From the NCBI RefSeq assembly GCF_009877435.1, contig NZ_WXEX01000001.1, positions 248,001 to 312,000 of the forward strand: DNA of 64,000 bases. The letters are read 5' to 3'. Of this stretch, positions 1-8,563 are shown in pieces. The stretch comes from Heliomicrobium gestii (GTDB taxonomy: Bacteria > Bacillota > Desulfitobacteriia > Heliobacteriales > Heliobacteriaceae). The position numbers and the translations under genes are program-made. Numbering within the stretch: the stretch's first letter is position 1; every line of letters begins with the position of its first letter. A model generated the notes under the pieces. It made no database searches. It was not told where the DNA came from and was given only the letters and a program-made list of their open reading frames with translations.

Positions 1-2
1 CT

Positions 3-2324
3 GTTCCGAACCAATCTGGGCTTGGCTTGCTTGAGCATACCTTTGATGTTGTGAAGCAGGTGAGGGAGTATATCCGTCTCTATCAAAAAGAAATCGAGAC
101 GGCGGAGTTCAATATGAAGCGGGTGCTGTTGTACGGCGCTTTGTTGCATGATCTCGGAAAAGCCCACCCCTCATTTCAATCTCAACTGCGAGGCGGTTCC
201 CGATGGGGACACCGGCATGAAGTGCTTAGCCTTGCCTTTATGGGACTGCTGGATGTTCCAGCCCCTGAAGCCGGGTACCTGGCCGCAGCGATTGCGCTTC
301 ATCATAAAAATTGGTCTAATTTCGTAGAGGGGAGCGGCGGCTCCCCCTGTTACTTTCAGTCCGCTTGTTCGTGCGCGGAGCACCAAACTATTCGGGAATT
401 GGTGGAAGGACTGCCCTCTGACATCATCCAAGCGGTGAGATGGTTGCTCGCCTCAGCGGAATCGTTGATTCTAGCCGCAACAGGGGAACGAATCGCAGGG
501 TATTCCGTCCGCCATGAACCGCTATCCTTAGAAGAAAGCATCTGGCAGGGCCTACAACACATCGAGTCCCTCATCAAAGGATGGGAACGGAGCAACGGTC
601 CTCGAAGACCTCGCAGTGTGGATGAAAAAGCCGTCTATTTCGGAATTATCGTAAGAGGCCTGATGATTTCAGCGGATCACCTCGCGAGCGCCAAGCCCAC
701 AGAACTGGATGCTGGTTTTTCAGGGACCTCTCAAGTGCTCAGTGCGATTCAGCGATCGGAGTCGGAGCTTTATCCCCATCAAAAAGCGATGTTGAATCAC
801 AGCGGAAACGCAGTGATGATTGCGCCAACGGGCTTAGGAAAAACGGAAGCCGCCCTGTTGTGGGCGGCTAAACAGCGAGAGGAGGGGAGTTGCGGTCGCA
901 TTCTCTTTTTGTTGCCCTACCGGGCCAGCATGAATGCCATGGCGACGCGTTTTCAGAGGACTTTTGGCGAGGGTTCCACGTCGGTGGTCCACGGGAAAAG
1001 CTTGTTGCAGATGTACCTTAAACTGCTCGAACAGGAGTATAGCGCCGATGAGGCGGTGGCCTTAGCAAAGCAGAAGGAAAGCTTTGCCCGGTTAAATACG
1101 TCGTATATCCGTGTGTGTAGTCCCTATCAATTGATTCGTCTCTTTTTTGATCCGAAAGCATATGAGGCTGGGATCATGACGGCACTAAACGGTCAGTTGG
1201 TGTTTGATGAGATCCACGCTTATGAGCCTGCCATCACGGCGCGATTGTTGGTGACCGCAAAATATCTCCACGAAAAGTTTCATGCGCGTCTGTTGTTCAT
1301 GAGCGCTACCATGCCGAGTCACTTGCTTGCGTTGTTGTACGAGATGTTTCCCGATATACGTCCACCGATCTGTCCGCCTGATACCATGCTTGCTGGTATT
1401 GTCAAGCACAGACTTTCCTTATTTCCGTCTCATTCGTTGTCGTCAGAATCGGTGGAGGCGATGGTGAACGCTGCGCGACATGGTTCTGTGTTGGTGGTCG
1501 TGAATACGGTTAACCGGGCGATTGAACTTGCAACATTGCTCCGGGAAAAGGTTGAAGACGTAGTCTTGATCCATAGCCGTTTTTGCGGACGCGATCGGGT
1601 GGAGAAGGAAGCTGAGATCTCGCCTAGACCGGGAAAGATACTGGTAGCCACGCAAGTGGTGGAGGTATCTTTGGACATTGACTATGACACGGGTTTTTTT
1701 GAATTGGCGCCCTTTGAGGCGTTGATGCAGCGACTGGGGAGGGTGAATCGGAAGGAGCTAAAAAAGATTAAGAGGGCAGCTCTTGTTTATGTTTTTTCAT
1801 CCTTCGAAAATCCAACCGTATCCGCCTATTACCCTTATACGAAGGAACATTTAGAACAAGTATTGGCGGTGTTGCGGGACTTTTTGGCCGAAAATGCGGC
1901 AGGTGAAATCAGTGAGTTGAAGAAGATGACTCTGCTTGATAAGACCTATCCTGAGGCACTTAGGGATGAGTTAACAACGGAGATTCGCAATGTGTCGATT
2001 GACTTTAAACAGGCCTTCATTCAGCATGTTAGGCCGTTTGGGGTAAAAAGCTATGCAGAAGTTCAACGGCTACACCAAGAGTGGGAACGGTTCTTTGATG
2101 GATACGTGGTTCTTCCGGAAATACTTTTCGAGGAAGCCGAACAATGCCAAAACATATTAGGCTTAAACCAACTGATGGTTCCGATTTCAGGGCGACTGTT
2201 TAACCAAATGTTAAGAGTGGGGGCGGTTCGATGGAATAATCACTTTAATGTTTTTACAGTCTCTATGCCCTACAACAGACGCAGTGGGTTGGAATTAGAT
2301 AGGGACTGGGACTATTGTAAGTAG
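3..2324 (+). CDS. cas3: CRISPR-associated helicase/nuclease Cas3 (5' end outside window)
   Basis: Cas3 unwinds and degrades target DNA after Cascade binding in type I CRISPR systems. The frame is open to the left edge; the first possible start in the window is TTG at 27, but the text LLEHTFDVV there resembles the first HD-domain histidine region, so the true start probably lies upstream. Numbering from 27: HD motif LLHDLGKAHP with H41-D42, further histidines in HRHEV and HHKNW, Walker A APTGLGKTE at 266-274, DEIH box at 394-397, SAT motif in FMSATMP, and the helicase motif VI-like QRLGRVNR. HD and helicase are fused in one chain. No cas5, cas7 or cas8 is visible; they may lie to the left. The adaptation genes lie about 7.8 kb downstream, beyond an oppositely oriented operon. 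Family call is firm; subtype is not. Confidence 0.93.
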   Translation, partial: VPNQSGLGLLEHTFDVVKQVREYIRLYQKEIETAEFNMKRVLLYGALLHDLGKAHPSFQSQLRGGSRWGHRHEVLSLAFMGLLDVPAPEAGYLAAAIALHHKNWSNFVEGSGGSPCYFQSACSCAEHQTIRELVEGLPSDIIQAVRWLLASAESLILAATGERIAGYSVRHEPLSLEESIWQGLQHIESLIKGWERSNGPRRPRSVDEKAVYFGIIVRGLMISADHLASAKPTELDAGFSGTSQVLSAIQRSESELYPHQKAMLNHSGNAVMIAPTGLGKTEAALLWAAKQREEGSCGRILFLLPYRASMNAMATRFQRTFGEGSTSVVHGKSLLQMYLKLLEQEYSADEAVALAKQKESFARLNTSYIRVCSPYQLIRLFFDPKAYEAGIMTALNGQLVFDEIHAYEPAITARLLVTAKYLHEKFHARLLFMSATMPSHLLALLYEMFPDIRPPICPPDTMLAGIVKHRLSLFPSHSLSSESVEAMVNAARHGSVLVVVNTVNRAIELATLLREKVEDVVLIHSRFCGRDRVEKEAEISPRPGKILVATQVVEVSLDIDYDTGFFELAPFEALMQRLGRVNRKELKKIKRAALVYVFSSFENPTVSAYYPYTKEHLEQVLAVLRDFLAENAAGEISELKKMTLLDKTYPEALRDELTTEIRNVSIDFKQAFIQHVRPFGVKSYAEVQRLHQEWERFFDGYVVLPEILFEEAEQCQNILGLNQLMVPISGRLFNQMLRVGAVRWNNHFNVFTVSMPYNRRSGLELDRDWDYCK

Positions 2325-2370
2325 CGTCTTAAACACAGTGTTCCCTTCGTGGCCTCTGAAGGCGTGTTGT

Positions 2371-3678
2371 TTATGTTAGCGTCCCTGCCGTCTCATAGGG
2401 CAGGCCGAAGCGCGCTATCTTCTGCCGCAACCGCGACTGATTCAACGCCCGGATCTCCTGTTGGAAGCGGTTCGATCGTGCCTTGAGATCCTTCAGCGGA
2501 AAGGCGTTCAAACCCATCTCCAGGGAGGCGAATAGATGGCGACGGCCGGCGGTCACGTCGGGCGAGAGCGAGGCGTAAAGGTCTGACCCAGCCATGTAGT
2601 CCAGGATCTTAATATTGACCTGATCGAGGGGGACCTTGCGGATGTAATCGAAGGTCTGCGCCATCGTCCCCTCCGTCTCCATGGGGGCGCCGATGATGAA
2701 ATTGCCGACCGTGTAAATCCCAAGTTTGTCGGCAGTGTGGAGCAGGCTGGCCGTCTTTTCTAGATCGATTTTTTTGTCATAAAAGGCCTGAATCTCCGGG
2801 CAAGCCGTCTCGATGCCAAAACTAATCAGCGATACCGAAGCAGCTTTTGCCAGGCGAAGGAATTCTTCATCGATATACACCCAACTGCTCAAGGCGATCT
2901 TCATGCCCCGCGTCATCCCCGCATCGGCCAGCCGAGTAAGGAGCGCCTTGGCACGGGGCAGGTGAAAGCCAAAGTTGTCATCGGCCACCCACACGTTTAC
3001 ATATCCGCGCTCTTGGAGGTGAGCGAACTCGCGAGCGCTGTAGTCAACAGAGTGCTCCCGGTAGGCGCTGTCCCAGCCTTTTCGCTGACAAAAGCGACAC
3101 CTGTTCCGGCAGCCGCGGCTCGTCTGAATAAGGGTGGACTTAGCCAAGTGCGGCTGGCGCCGCAGGCTGCCGCCATGCTCTACAAAGGGGGAAAGCATTT
3201 CCCGGTCGGGAAAGGGCAGGCAATCGAGGTTGTCCAATAAGCTCGGCAACGTGTCAGGTACGGCACTCCCCGCCAGGAGCGCTGCCACGACCGTCGTGAT
3301 TGCGGCTTCTGGCTCGCCGGTAAAGGTAAAATCGGCCGATTCGACCTTGCGCGGAAAGAGGGCGCAGTCATAGCCGAAGGCGATGACCTTCACCTGTGGG
3401 TGGCTTTGCTTGACAAAAGCTGTCAACGCCTCGGCGCTGCCCAGGTTTTGGGCGCGTTTTAAGGGAAAACTGTCAAACTCGATGACGGCCACATCGGTTC
3501 TAACCAACTGCTCCGCCAGCGCCGTCATATCGAACGCTTCGACGGAGTAATCGTTGAGGCGCACCGAGTGACCCGCTGCTTTCAAGATGGCCGAGAGGTA
3601 GAGCAGGCGTAGGGAAAAGCCGAACCGAGCGTCCTTCGTCTCTTCTGGCTGGGGGTAGATGAGCAGGATGTCAGCCAT
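2371..3678 (-). CDS. B12-binding-domain radical SAM protein
   Basis: A 435-residue radical SAM enzyme with an N-terminal cobalamin-binding-like Rossmann half (residues about 1-140, starting MADILLIYPQ) and a radical SAM core with C190-x3-C194-x2-C197 (SRGCRNRCRFC) for the 4Fe-4S cluster. Family members methylate unactivated carbons or carry out ring chemistry, often in natural-product pathways. I chose ATG at 3678 because AGGAG sits nine bases upstream; an ATG at 3696 would add six residues. Its start overlaps the end of the terpene-cyclase-like gene by eight bases, so the two are probably co-translated. It is the last gene of the putative peptide operon read from 9919 leftwards. The N-terminal half shows no DxHxxG cobalamin motif, as is common in this class. 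Substrate unknown; modification of the peptide encoded at 8429-8560 is inference. Confidence 0.85.
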   Translation of the reverse strand: MADILLIYPQPEETKDARFGFSLRLLYLSAILKAAGHSVRLNDYSVEAFDMTALAEQLVRTDVAVIEFDSFPLKRAQNLGSAEALTAFVKQSHPQVKVIAFGYDCALFPRKVESADFTFTGEPEAAITTVVAALLAGSAVPDTLPSLLDNLDCLPFPDREMLSPFVEHGGSLRRQPHLAKSTLIQTSRGCRNRCRFCQRKGWDSAYREHSVDYSAREFAHLQERGYVNVWVADDNFGFHLPRAKALLTRLADAGMTRGMKIALSSWVYIDEEFLRLAKAASVSLISFGIETACPEIQAFYDKKIDLEKTASLLHTADKLGIYTVGNFIIGAPMETEGTMAQTFDYIRKVPLDQVNIKILDYMAGSDLYASLSPDVTAGRRHLFASLEMGLNAFPLKDLKARSNRFQQEIRALNQSRLRQKIARFGLPYETAGTLT

Positions 3679-4546
3679 CGGCCATATCTCCTGCATACGT
3701 TACCCCTTTTTGTACCGGTTCGCCTTTACGCGGCGCGTTCTTTGTGACACCCAGTTTCAATAGTTGCGTCATGGCATAAAGCCCCCAGGAAGCGCCATCT
3801 TCGATCTCGTGGAACCTCCAGATCCCGCTGGGCAGTTGGCGCGACACGAGCCAGTGGAAGCCCTTTTCAAACACTGCTGGCTCGACCTTCTTAGGATACT
3901 GGAGCAGGCCCAGCAGGGCGATGCTGGTGCAAAAAACATCGGTGTCGACGGGGTGAGACTTCCAGGGCGCAAAACCGCCGTCATCCCTCTGGTTGTCTGC
4001 CAGCCAACGCACCGTCTCATCGATGAGCCCTTCTGTCCACGGCTCATAGGCATTTCGCCGGAAGGCCATCAAGGTGTAGGCGGCCTTGTAGGTGAGAGAG
4101 TTTTTCTCAGAGATCCAGAGCCGCTCCAGGGAGGCCAATGTGTCCGGCGTCGCCAATTCCGGCAGGAGATAGAGGAGCGCCCCGGCCACGGGGATGCGGC
4201 TGATATCGCGGCGGGAACGGCCCCACAACCCTTCTGGCGTCTTGTGGGCCTGTAGATAGCGAAGTCCCTTTTCAATCGCCTCGGAGTATCGATTGGCTTC
4301 GATCTGTTGTAAAAATACCACATTCCAGAAGGTGTCGGCGACTCCCGCCCAACCCCCGTCATCATGTTGCTCTTCCAGGCAACGTGTCACGACTGGCTGG
4401 GGGATCGAGTTGGGTGACATGCCGCTCATGATCAGGAGGGCCGCCGTCTTGGTGATGCGCTTTAGCTCAATCTTTTTTCCGTTCATCTCGGCAACCATGT
4501 TTTTGAGCGAGCCTGTTGCCCGAATAATGTTTTTCAGATATGTCAT
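3671..4546 (-). CDS. Prenyltransferase/squalene-oxidase-repeat (terpene-cyclase fold) protein
   Basis: A 291-residue protein made of alpha-alpha barrel repeats of the prenyltransferase beta-subunit/squalene cyclase type. The repeats show as aromatic-glycine segments: DDGGWAG, TPEGLWG, RDDGGFAPW and LPSGIWRF, each preceded by a helix. At this length it corresponds to one such domain, not a full triterpene cyclase. I see no DxDD cyclase acid motif, so a catalytic terpene role is doubtful; it may be a binding or scaffold domain. The start at 4546 has GGAG seven bases upstream and lies inside the last 80 bases of the AsnRS-like gene. It overlaps the B12 radical SAM gene at its other end. Fold assignment is fairly sure, function unknown. 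Confidence 0.75.
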   Translation of the reverse strand: MTYLKNIIRATGSLKNMVAEMNGKKIELKRITKTAALLIMSGMSPNSIPQPVVTRCLEEQHDDGGWAGVADTFWNVVFLQQIEANRYSEAIEKGLRYLQAHKTPEGLWGRSRRDISRIPVAGALLYLLPELATPDTLASLERLWISEKNSLTYKAAYTLMAFRRNAYEPWTEGLIDETVRWLADNQRDDGGFAPWKSHPVDTDVFCTSIALLGLLQYPKKVEPAVFEKGFHWLVSRQLPSGIWRFHEIEDGASWGLYAMTQLLKLGVTKNAPRKGEPVQKGVTYAGDMADG

Positions 4547-5783
4547 CGTTCATCTCCATGCATGTCGTAATGCCATTAATGCTTGTGATGCCTGTAATGT
4601 CCGTCGTGACCGCGCCGTCATCGTGTGGATGCGTTTCGGAAAAGGTCATGTCCCGGTAGAACAGGTGGATTTGGCGGATGTTCGTGCAACCGAAAAGCCA
4701 CATAAACAGCCGCTCCACGCCGAGTCCGAAGCCGCTGAGGGAAAAATTCGTGTAAGGCATCATACGCAGGTACCAGCCGAGCTGGCTTTCTATGTTCGCT
4801 CGTTTCAGCTTCTGCCGCAGCAGCGCCATATCTGTCTGCTTTTCATTGCCCTCTGCCGCCTCACCCACGCCGGGAAGGAGCAGGTTAAAGGACAGGGTAT
4901 GTTCCCCGTCGACGGGCTTGGCCATCCAGGAACCGAGCGACCGGGGAAAATGGACGACAAAGAGGGGACCCCGTTCGGCGATCTCCCGCTCCCGCTGGCC
5001 GAGGCCCTTTCCACCGAAGCAGTACCGCGCCGCCAGTTCCCGGTAGTCGATGACGGGAAAAGGGGCTGCTGTTACCGCCTTAGCATCGATTGCCATAGCA
5101 CTGGCGAATTCACTGCGAGCGAAGTCACCGACCACATCTTTGATCAGCCCTTCCAGGGCGGCCATGACGCTGGTTATCGTCTCGTTGACGGCGGCCACCT
5201 CCAGCATATCGAACTCAGCCAAGTGCCGGTTCGTCTTCGACGGTTCAGCGCGAAAACAGCGCTGGAGGGAATAGGCGCGGCCCAGTTGGGCGGTGTACAC
5301 ATTCAGGTAGAGGGCGTTGCTCGTCGTCAGCCGAGCCGACTTGCCGAAAAAGTTGGTGAGGAAGGCTTCTTTTTTATGAGCGCCCGGGTGGATCGCCGGG
5401 AGGCGGACTTCTGCAAAACCGTGCTCGCCGAGACGCAGGCGCAATCGGTCGAGGAGGAGGCTGTAGGCACGGAGGGCTTGCAATCGCTCCTCCGGCCAGG
5501 TGCCGCCCTCAGTCCGCTCCAGGGTTTCCGACTGGTCGACGATATGCAGTTCACCCGCGCACTCGCGGACGGCAAAACGGCAGTAGTCGTTCCGCTTCGT
5601 CGCCCGGATCCGGGCGAAGGCCTCCGCCGCCGTTTCGTCGCGTCGGCAGAGTAGCTTCACCCGCCGGTTCTGGGCCAGCACGTCAAAGAAGAGGATACCC
5701 CCAATGTCGCGGGCGGCCAGTACCCGGCCTTCCAGCCCAGTTATGGTCTCGGCCGCATTCACTTTCGTATCATCGGGCGTCAT
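4467..5783 (-). CDS. Asparaginyl-tRNA-synthetase-like class II synthetase paralog
   Basis: A 438-residue class IIb aminoacyl-tRNA-synthetase-like protein. An OB-fold-like N-terminus (about 15-95, GRVLAARDIGGILFFDV) resembles the anticodon-binding domain of Asp/Asn/Lys enzymes but is divergent. Motif 2 is FRAEPSKTNRHLAEFDMLE, close to FRAENSNTSRHLAEFWMVE of AsnRS. Motif 3 is SGFGLGVERLFMWLFG. Both ATP-binding arginines appear kept. After motif 3 a tail of about 50 residues (with ITGITSINGITT) has no equivalent in AsnRS and runs over the next gene. Start 5783 has GGAG 12 bases upstream and overlaps the amidohydrolase-GNAT gene by 14 bases. Its place in a radical SAM peptide operon argues against a housekeeping role. 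Likely roles are amino-acid activation for attachment to a peptide or small molecule, or amide synthesis; both are inference. Confidence 0.85.
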   Translation of the reverse strand: MTPDDTKVNAAETITGLEGRVLAARDIGGILFFDVLAQNRRVKLLCRRDETAAEAFARIRATKRNDYCRFAVRECAGELHIVDQSETLERTEGGTWPEERLQALRAYSLLLDRLRLRLGEHGFAEVRLPAIHPGAHKKEAFLTNFFGKSARLTTSNALYLNVYTAQLGRAYSLQRCFRAEPSKTNRHLAEFDMLEVAAVNETITSVMAALEGLIKDVVGDFARSEFASAMAIDAKAVTAAPFPVIDYRELAARYCFGGKGLGQREREIAERGPLFVVHFPRSLGSWMAKPVDGEHTLSFNLLLPGVGEAAEGNEKQTDMALLRQKLKRANIESQLGWYLRMMPYTNFSLSGFGLGVERLFMWLFGCTNIRQIHLFYRDMTFSETHPHDDGAVTTDITGITSINGITTCMEMNDDISEKHYSGNRLAQKHGCRDERKKD

Positions 5784-6987
5784 GATCTTTTCTCCAGTAG
5801 AGAATCTTCCCGTTGGGCGAGCGTTTCACCACTTGAAAACCGAGTCGTTCCTGTAAGCGGATGACGGCGCTGTTGTCAGCAAAGGTCTTCGACTCGAGGT
5901 AGCTGAATTTCTGCTCGGCCATCTGCAAGAGCCGTTCCCCGCACCGCTGGCCCCGACGGTCGCGGTGGACGATGATCTCTTCGATCATGGCGCCGTTATC
6001 GCTTCGGCCGCTCTCCCGGAGAAAACCGGCGAGGCCCCTGTCATCTTCCAGCAGGTAGATGTGTCGCTCATCGCGGATGTTGGCTTTGATCAGGTCAAGC
6101 TTCTTATCAAGGGCGAGGAACTTGCGTTCCTGTGGCGTCAACGTCTCAAAGAGCGCCCAGATTGTTTCTCGGTCAGACCGGAAGGAGCGACGGATCCAGG
6201 AACCCTCCCAGAAGAGCCGCTTGGAGTTGGCAAAGAGGATCTTTTCCTTATCGGCGTCAGCGATGGGTGCTTCGGTCACCGTCGCGAGTTCGGAGGGGTA
6301 AATGTCCTCGCCCTCCTGCGAGTAGGGGTAGTCGGAACCGAAGAGGATCCGGTCAGAGCCGATCTGGTTCACCATATCGGCTATAGTCTGGGGAGCGCGG
6401 ATGGTGGAGGTGTCGAAGTAGAGGTCATCATAGCCTTTCAGCGCGGGGAGAATCAGATCGGCTACATCAATCCCGGTGAAGGGCCATTTCCGGCCCGAGT
6501 GAGCTAGTATGATTTTCAGTTTAGGGAAATCCCGCTTGAGCATACGGATCTTCTCAACTCGCTCCTTCATATGGGGGTGGATGAGGAGAATAAGGCCCTT
6601 CTGCTGCAACAGGTCGTACAGGGGGGCGTAGACCTTGGGGTCTTTAGCTCCCGTCACGTAGAAATGTTCCTTCACGCCCCGGAAGGGAGCCCCCTGGGAA
6701 AATCGTTCCGAAAGCTCCGGTGAAATAAGGGCGAATGGGATCATGAGTTCCTGGTTTTTTGCGTAAGCGTTGAGAATGTAGTCGTTCGCTTTGTTGATAT
6801 CGGAACTAAGCAGGGCATAGGGAAAGACGACCGCCTTAAAGACGCCCTGTTTCTGGGCCAGGCGAGCGAAGCGCTCCCCGGTGTTGTTGTTGTCGTTGAG
6901 GTGAACGGGGAGTTTGTCAGCCTTGGTTGTGTTGTTTTCGATGATCCTTTTTTTACCAAGGTGGACGTGGGTGTCGAATATTTTCAT
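5770..6987 (-). CDS. Amidohydrolase-2 (TIM-barrel) and GNAT acetyltransferase fusion
   Basis: A 405-residue two-domain protein. Residues about 1-265 are an amidohydrolase-related (COG2159-like) TIM barrel: metal motif DTHVHLG at the N-terminus, LLIHPHM, ILAHSGR and GSDYPYS. Known relatives are metal-dependent hydrolases or decarboxylases. Residues about 270-405 are a GNAT N-acetyltransferase domain: GLAGFLRESG, IEEIIVHRDRRGQRCGERLL (the acetyl-CoA loop RRGQRCG) and NSAVIRLQERLGF. Such a fusion is unusual. I chose ATG at 6987, preceded by AGGTG; an upstream GTG at 6996 would add three residues. It directly abuts the AT-rich gene (stop at 6997) and overlaps the synthetase-like gene, so it sits firmly in the operon. 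A hydrolase plus acyltransferase pair could trim and cap a modified peptide or process a small precursor; this is inference. Confidence 0.85.
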   Translation of the reverse strand: MKIFDTHVHLGKKRIIENNTTKADKLPVHLNDNNNTGERFARLAQKQGVFKAVVFPYALLSSDINKANDYILNAYAKNQELMIPFALISPELSERFSQGAPFRGVKEHFYVTGAKDPKVYAPLYDLLQQKGLILLIHPHMKERVEKIRMLKRDFPKLKIILAHSGRKWPFTGIDVADLILPALKGYDDLYFDTSTIRAPQTIADMVNQIGSDRILFGSDYPYSQEGEDIYPSELATVTEAPIADADKEKILFANSKRLFWEGSWIRRSFRSDRETIWALFETLTPQERKFLALDKKLDLIKANIRDERHIYLLEDDRGLAGFLRESGRSDNGAMIEEIIVHRDRRGQRCGERLLQMAEQKFSYLESKTFADNSAVIRLQERLGFQVVKRSPNGKILYWRKDHDAR

Positions 6988-6996
6988 ATTTATCAC

Positions 6997-8355
6997 CTAA
7001 TCACGAAGATTCATACTTCCAATTTCTTTTTTTACGTGTTCTATAATTTCCATATCTTTTGGAAAACCTCGTCCGGACATCTCTAGTTGCTCCTCTTTTA
7101 GTTTACGCATAAAAAATACTTTGTCTTTGTAGTAAATCAATCTTGAAACTGCTTCTTTTAAAAGAGCTTCAACTTTTGTTTTCACCTTGTCTGAGTATGA
7201 GTTGTAATTCTTATAATACTCTATTCTTGCCAAATCCCATGGTATATTATAGTCGCTGTCGAGTTGTTTTGCAGCATCGTTTAAGTAGGACTCAGCAAGA
7301 TCCAAATATTTATGAGCTTCTTCTTCACTTTTTTCGTCTGCTTCAATCTCGCTTTTTTTGTATAGCTTAATTTTTGCCAATTCTATAAGTACAACAGCTA
7401 GGTTACTTTTAGTCTGTGCATTTTCTTCGCTATCTCTTAACTTAAGCGATTTCTTATAATATTGCGCTGATTTTTCAAGAAACTCTTCTTTACCATCATA
7501 TTCTTTGTTTTTATCATACTTCACTTTAAATAACTGTCCAAGCATGTGATATAGATATGGTTCGACCAATGAGTTAGACTGGAAAGGATACTCTTTTTCT
7601 ATTTTTAAAAATATCTTCTCTGCATTTTCGATATCTTTTTTGGTAGGATTTTCGGTTAGTAGGTAGTGAGCTACAAGTATCTCCATCCATGGAATTTCAT
7701 CGCTATCCTTCATTATGGTATTTTTAAATTTAATAAGTTTATTCCTTTGTTCATCGGTCAAATTCAACTTAAAAGATGATTTTACATCTTCGTTTTCCTC
7801 AATTATGTCTCTTGCTGTCTTGGTAAACTCCTTTCTGCTATACAATTCAACTATTTTATTCTCTATTTCTTTGTATCGTTCCGTCTGTTTTTTTAATTCT
7901 CTAATTGTATTCCAAGTGGTAACTCCAATAATGCCAACAAAAACAGCAACCGCGGCAAACAATGACGAATAAAAAGCATTTAAATTTGAGACGGTTAAAA
8001 AGTTTTCTACCTTCTCATTTTGTAAAGTTTCAATTTTCTTTAGAACATCAATTAATTCTTTCATCTCATCTTCTTTAATGTAATGCACCATATACTCTTG
8101 GTATTTTTCCTTGACCTGATATTGGGTTACTCCTTCAACGTTAAGATATATGTACTTCGGGGTTTGAGGAGAGTGATAATTGTATAGCCAATAACCTGAA
8201 TAAAAGGCAAATAATATTGCAGCTACTACAGACAAATAAAGTAATGGATATTTTATCCCTTCCCATATATGGTGCATTATTTTATCAATCTTTTTTATAA
8301 AACTATTCATTATACGGGAAAGTCCTATTTTTTCTTCAAGAGTATATTTTTTCAT
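6997..8355 (-). CDS. AT-rich membrane protein with helical, TPR-like cytoplasmic region
   Basis: A 452-residue protein I do not recognise. Two hydrophobic segments are seen: one near residue 40 (YPLLYLSVVAAILFAFYSGY) and one near 125 (SSLFAAVAVFVGIIGVTTW), with a roughly 65-residue loop between them that may lie outside the cell. The second is followed by a coiled-coil-like stretch (LKKQTERYKEIENKIVEL). The remainder is Lys/Glu-rich helical pairs such as YLYHMLGQLFKVKYD and KSLKLRDSEENAQTKSNLAVVLIELAK, reading like tetratricopeptide repeats. Codon use is strikingly AT-rich compared with the GC-rich genes on both sides, suggesting separate acquisition. ATG at 8355 follows GGGAG by nine bases. 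It lies 73 bases below the precursor stop and abuts the next gene. A role in export, immunity or scaffolding is guesswork. Confidence 0.7.
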   Translation of the reverse strand: MKKYTLEEKIGLSRIMNSFIKKIDKIMHHIWEGIKYPLLYLSVVAAILFAFYSGYWLYNYHSPQTPKYIYLNVEGVTQYQVKEKYQEYMVHYIKEDEMKELIDVLKKIETLQNEKVENFLTVSNLNAFYSSLFAAVAVFVGIIGVTTWNTIRELKKQTERYKEIENKIVELYSRKEFTKTARDIIEENEDVKSSFKLNLTDEQRNKLIKFKNTIMKDSDEIPWMEILVAHYLLTENPTKKDIENAEKIFLKIEKEYPFQSNSLVEPYLYHMLGQLFKVKYDKNKEYDGKEEFLEKSAQYYKKSLKLRDSEENAQTKSNLAVVLIELAKIKLYKKSEIEADEKSEEEAHKYLDLAESYLNDAAKQLDSDYNIPWDLARIEYYKNYNSYSDKVKTKVEALLKEAVSRLIYYKDKVFFMRKLKEEQLEMSGRGFPKDMEIIEHVKKEIGSMNLRD

Positions 8356-8428
8356 TAATACATACTCCCTGTTCAATATTAAAATTATAGGAGATCGAAA
8401 AAATCGATCTCCCTAAGCCAACAGCCTA

Positions 8429-8560
8429 TCAATTACAATTACAATTCGTACATCCGAAGCACCATTTCCCCTGGTTGAACTCTTCCCAGATCTCCTTCGT
8501 GAATTTCATTTCCTTGTCCTCTTCGAGCACGGGAGCCTGGTATTCCTTCTTCTGATCCAA
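8429..8560 (-). CDS. Putative Cys-rich RiPP precursor peptide
   Basis: A 43-residue peptide beginning MDQKKEYQAP and ending GKWCFGCTNCNCN. The N-terminal 30 residues are charged and helical, like a leader; the last 13 hold all four cysteines (positions 34, 37, 40, 42) with Trp33, Gly and Asn residues, like a core. It starts at TTG 8560 with GGGAGG about ten bases upstream, inside the last codons of the PqqD-like gene, so translation is likely coupled. The neighbours are what a radical SAM RiPP needs: a recognition protein and a SPASM maturase just upstream. Known families with this layout include sactipeptides and ranthipeptides, where cysteine sulfur is joined to a carbon of another residue. 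The exact family is not recognised. The gene is short but the context makes it convincing. Confidence 0.82.
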   Translation of the reverse strand: MDQKKEYQAPVLEEDKEMKFTKEIWEEFNQGKWCFGCTNCNCN

Positions 8561-8563
8561 CGA

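Noticed and set aside
4293-5654. Long plus-strand open frame of 453 codons
   Set aside because: It is antisense to the AsnRS-like gene, lacks family motifs and is low-complexity Arg/Gly/Val in character; a shadow of GC-rich coding DNA.
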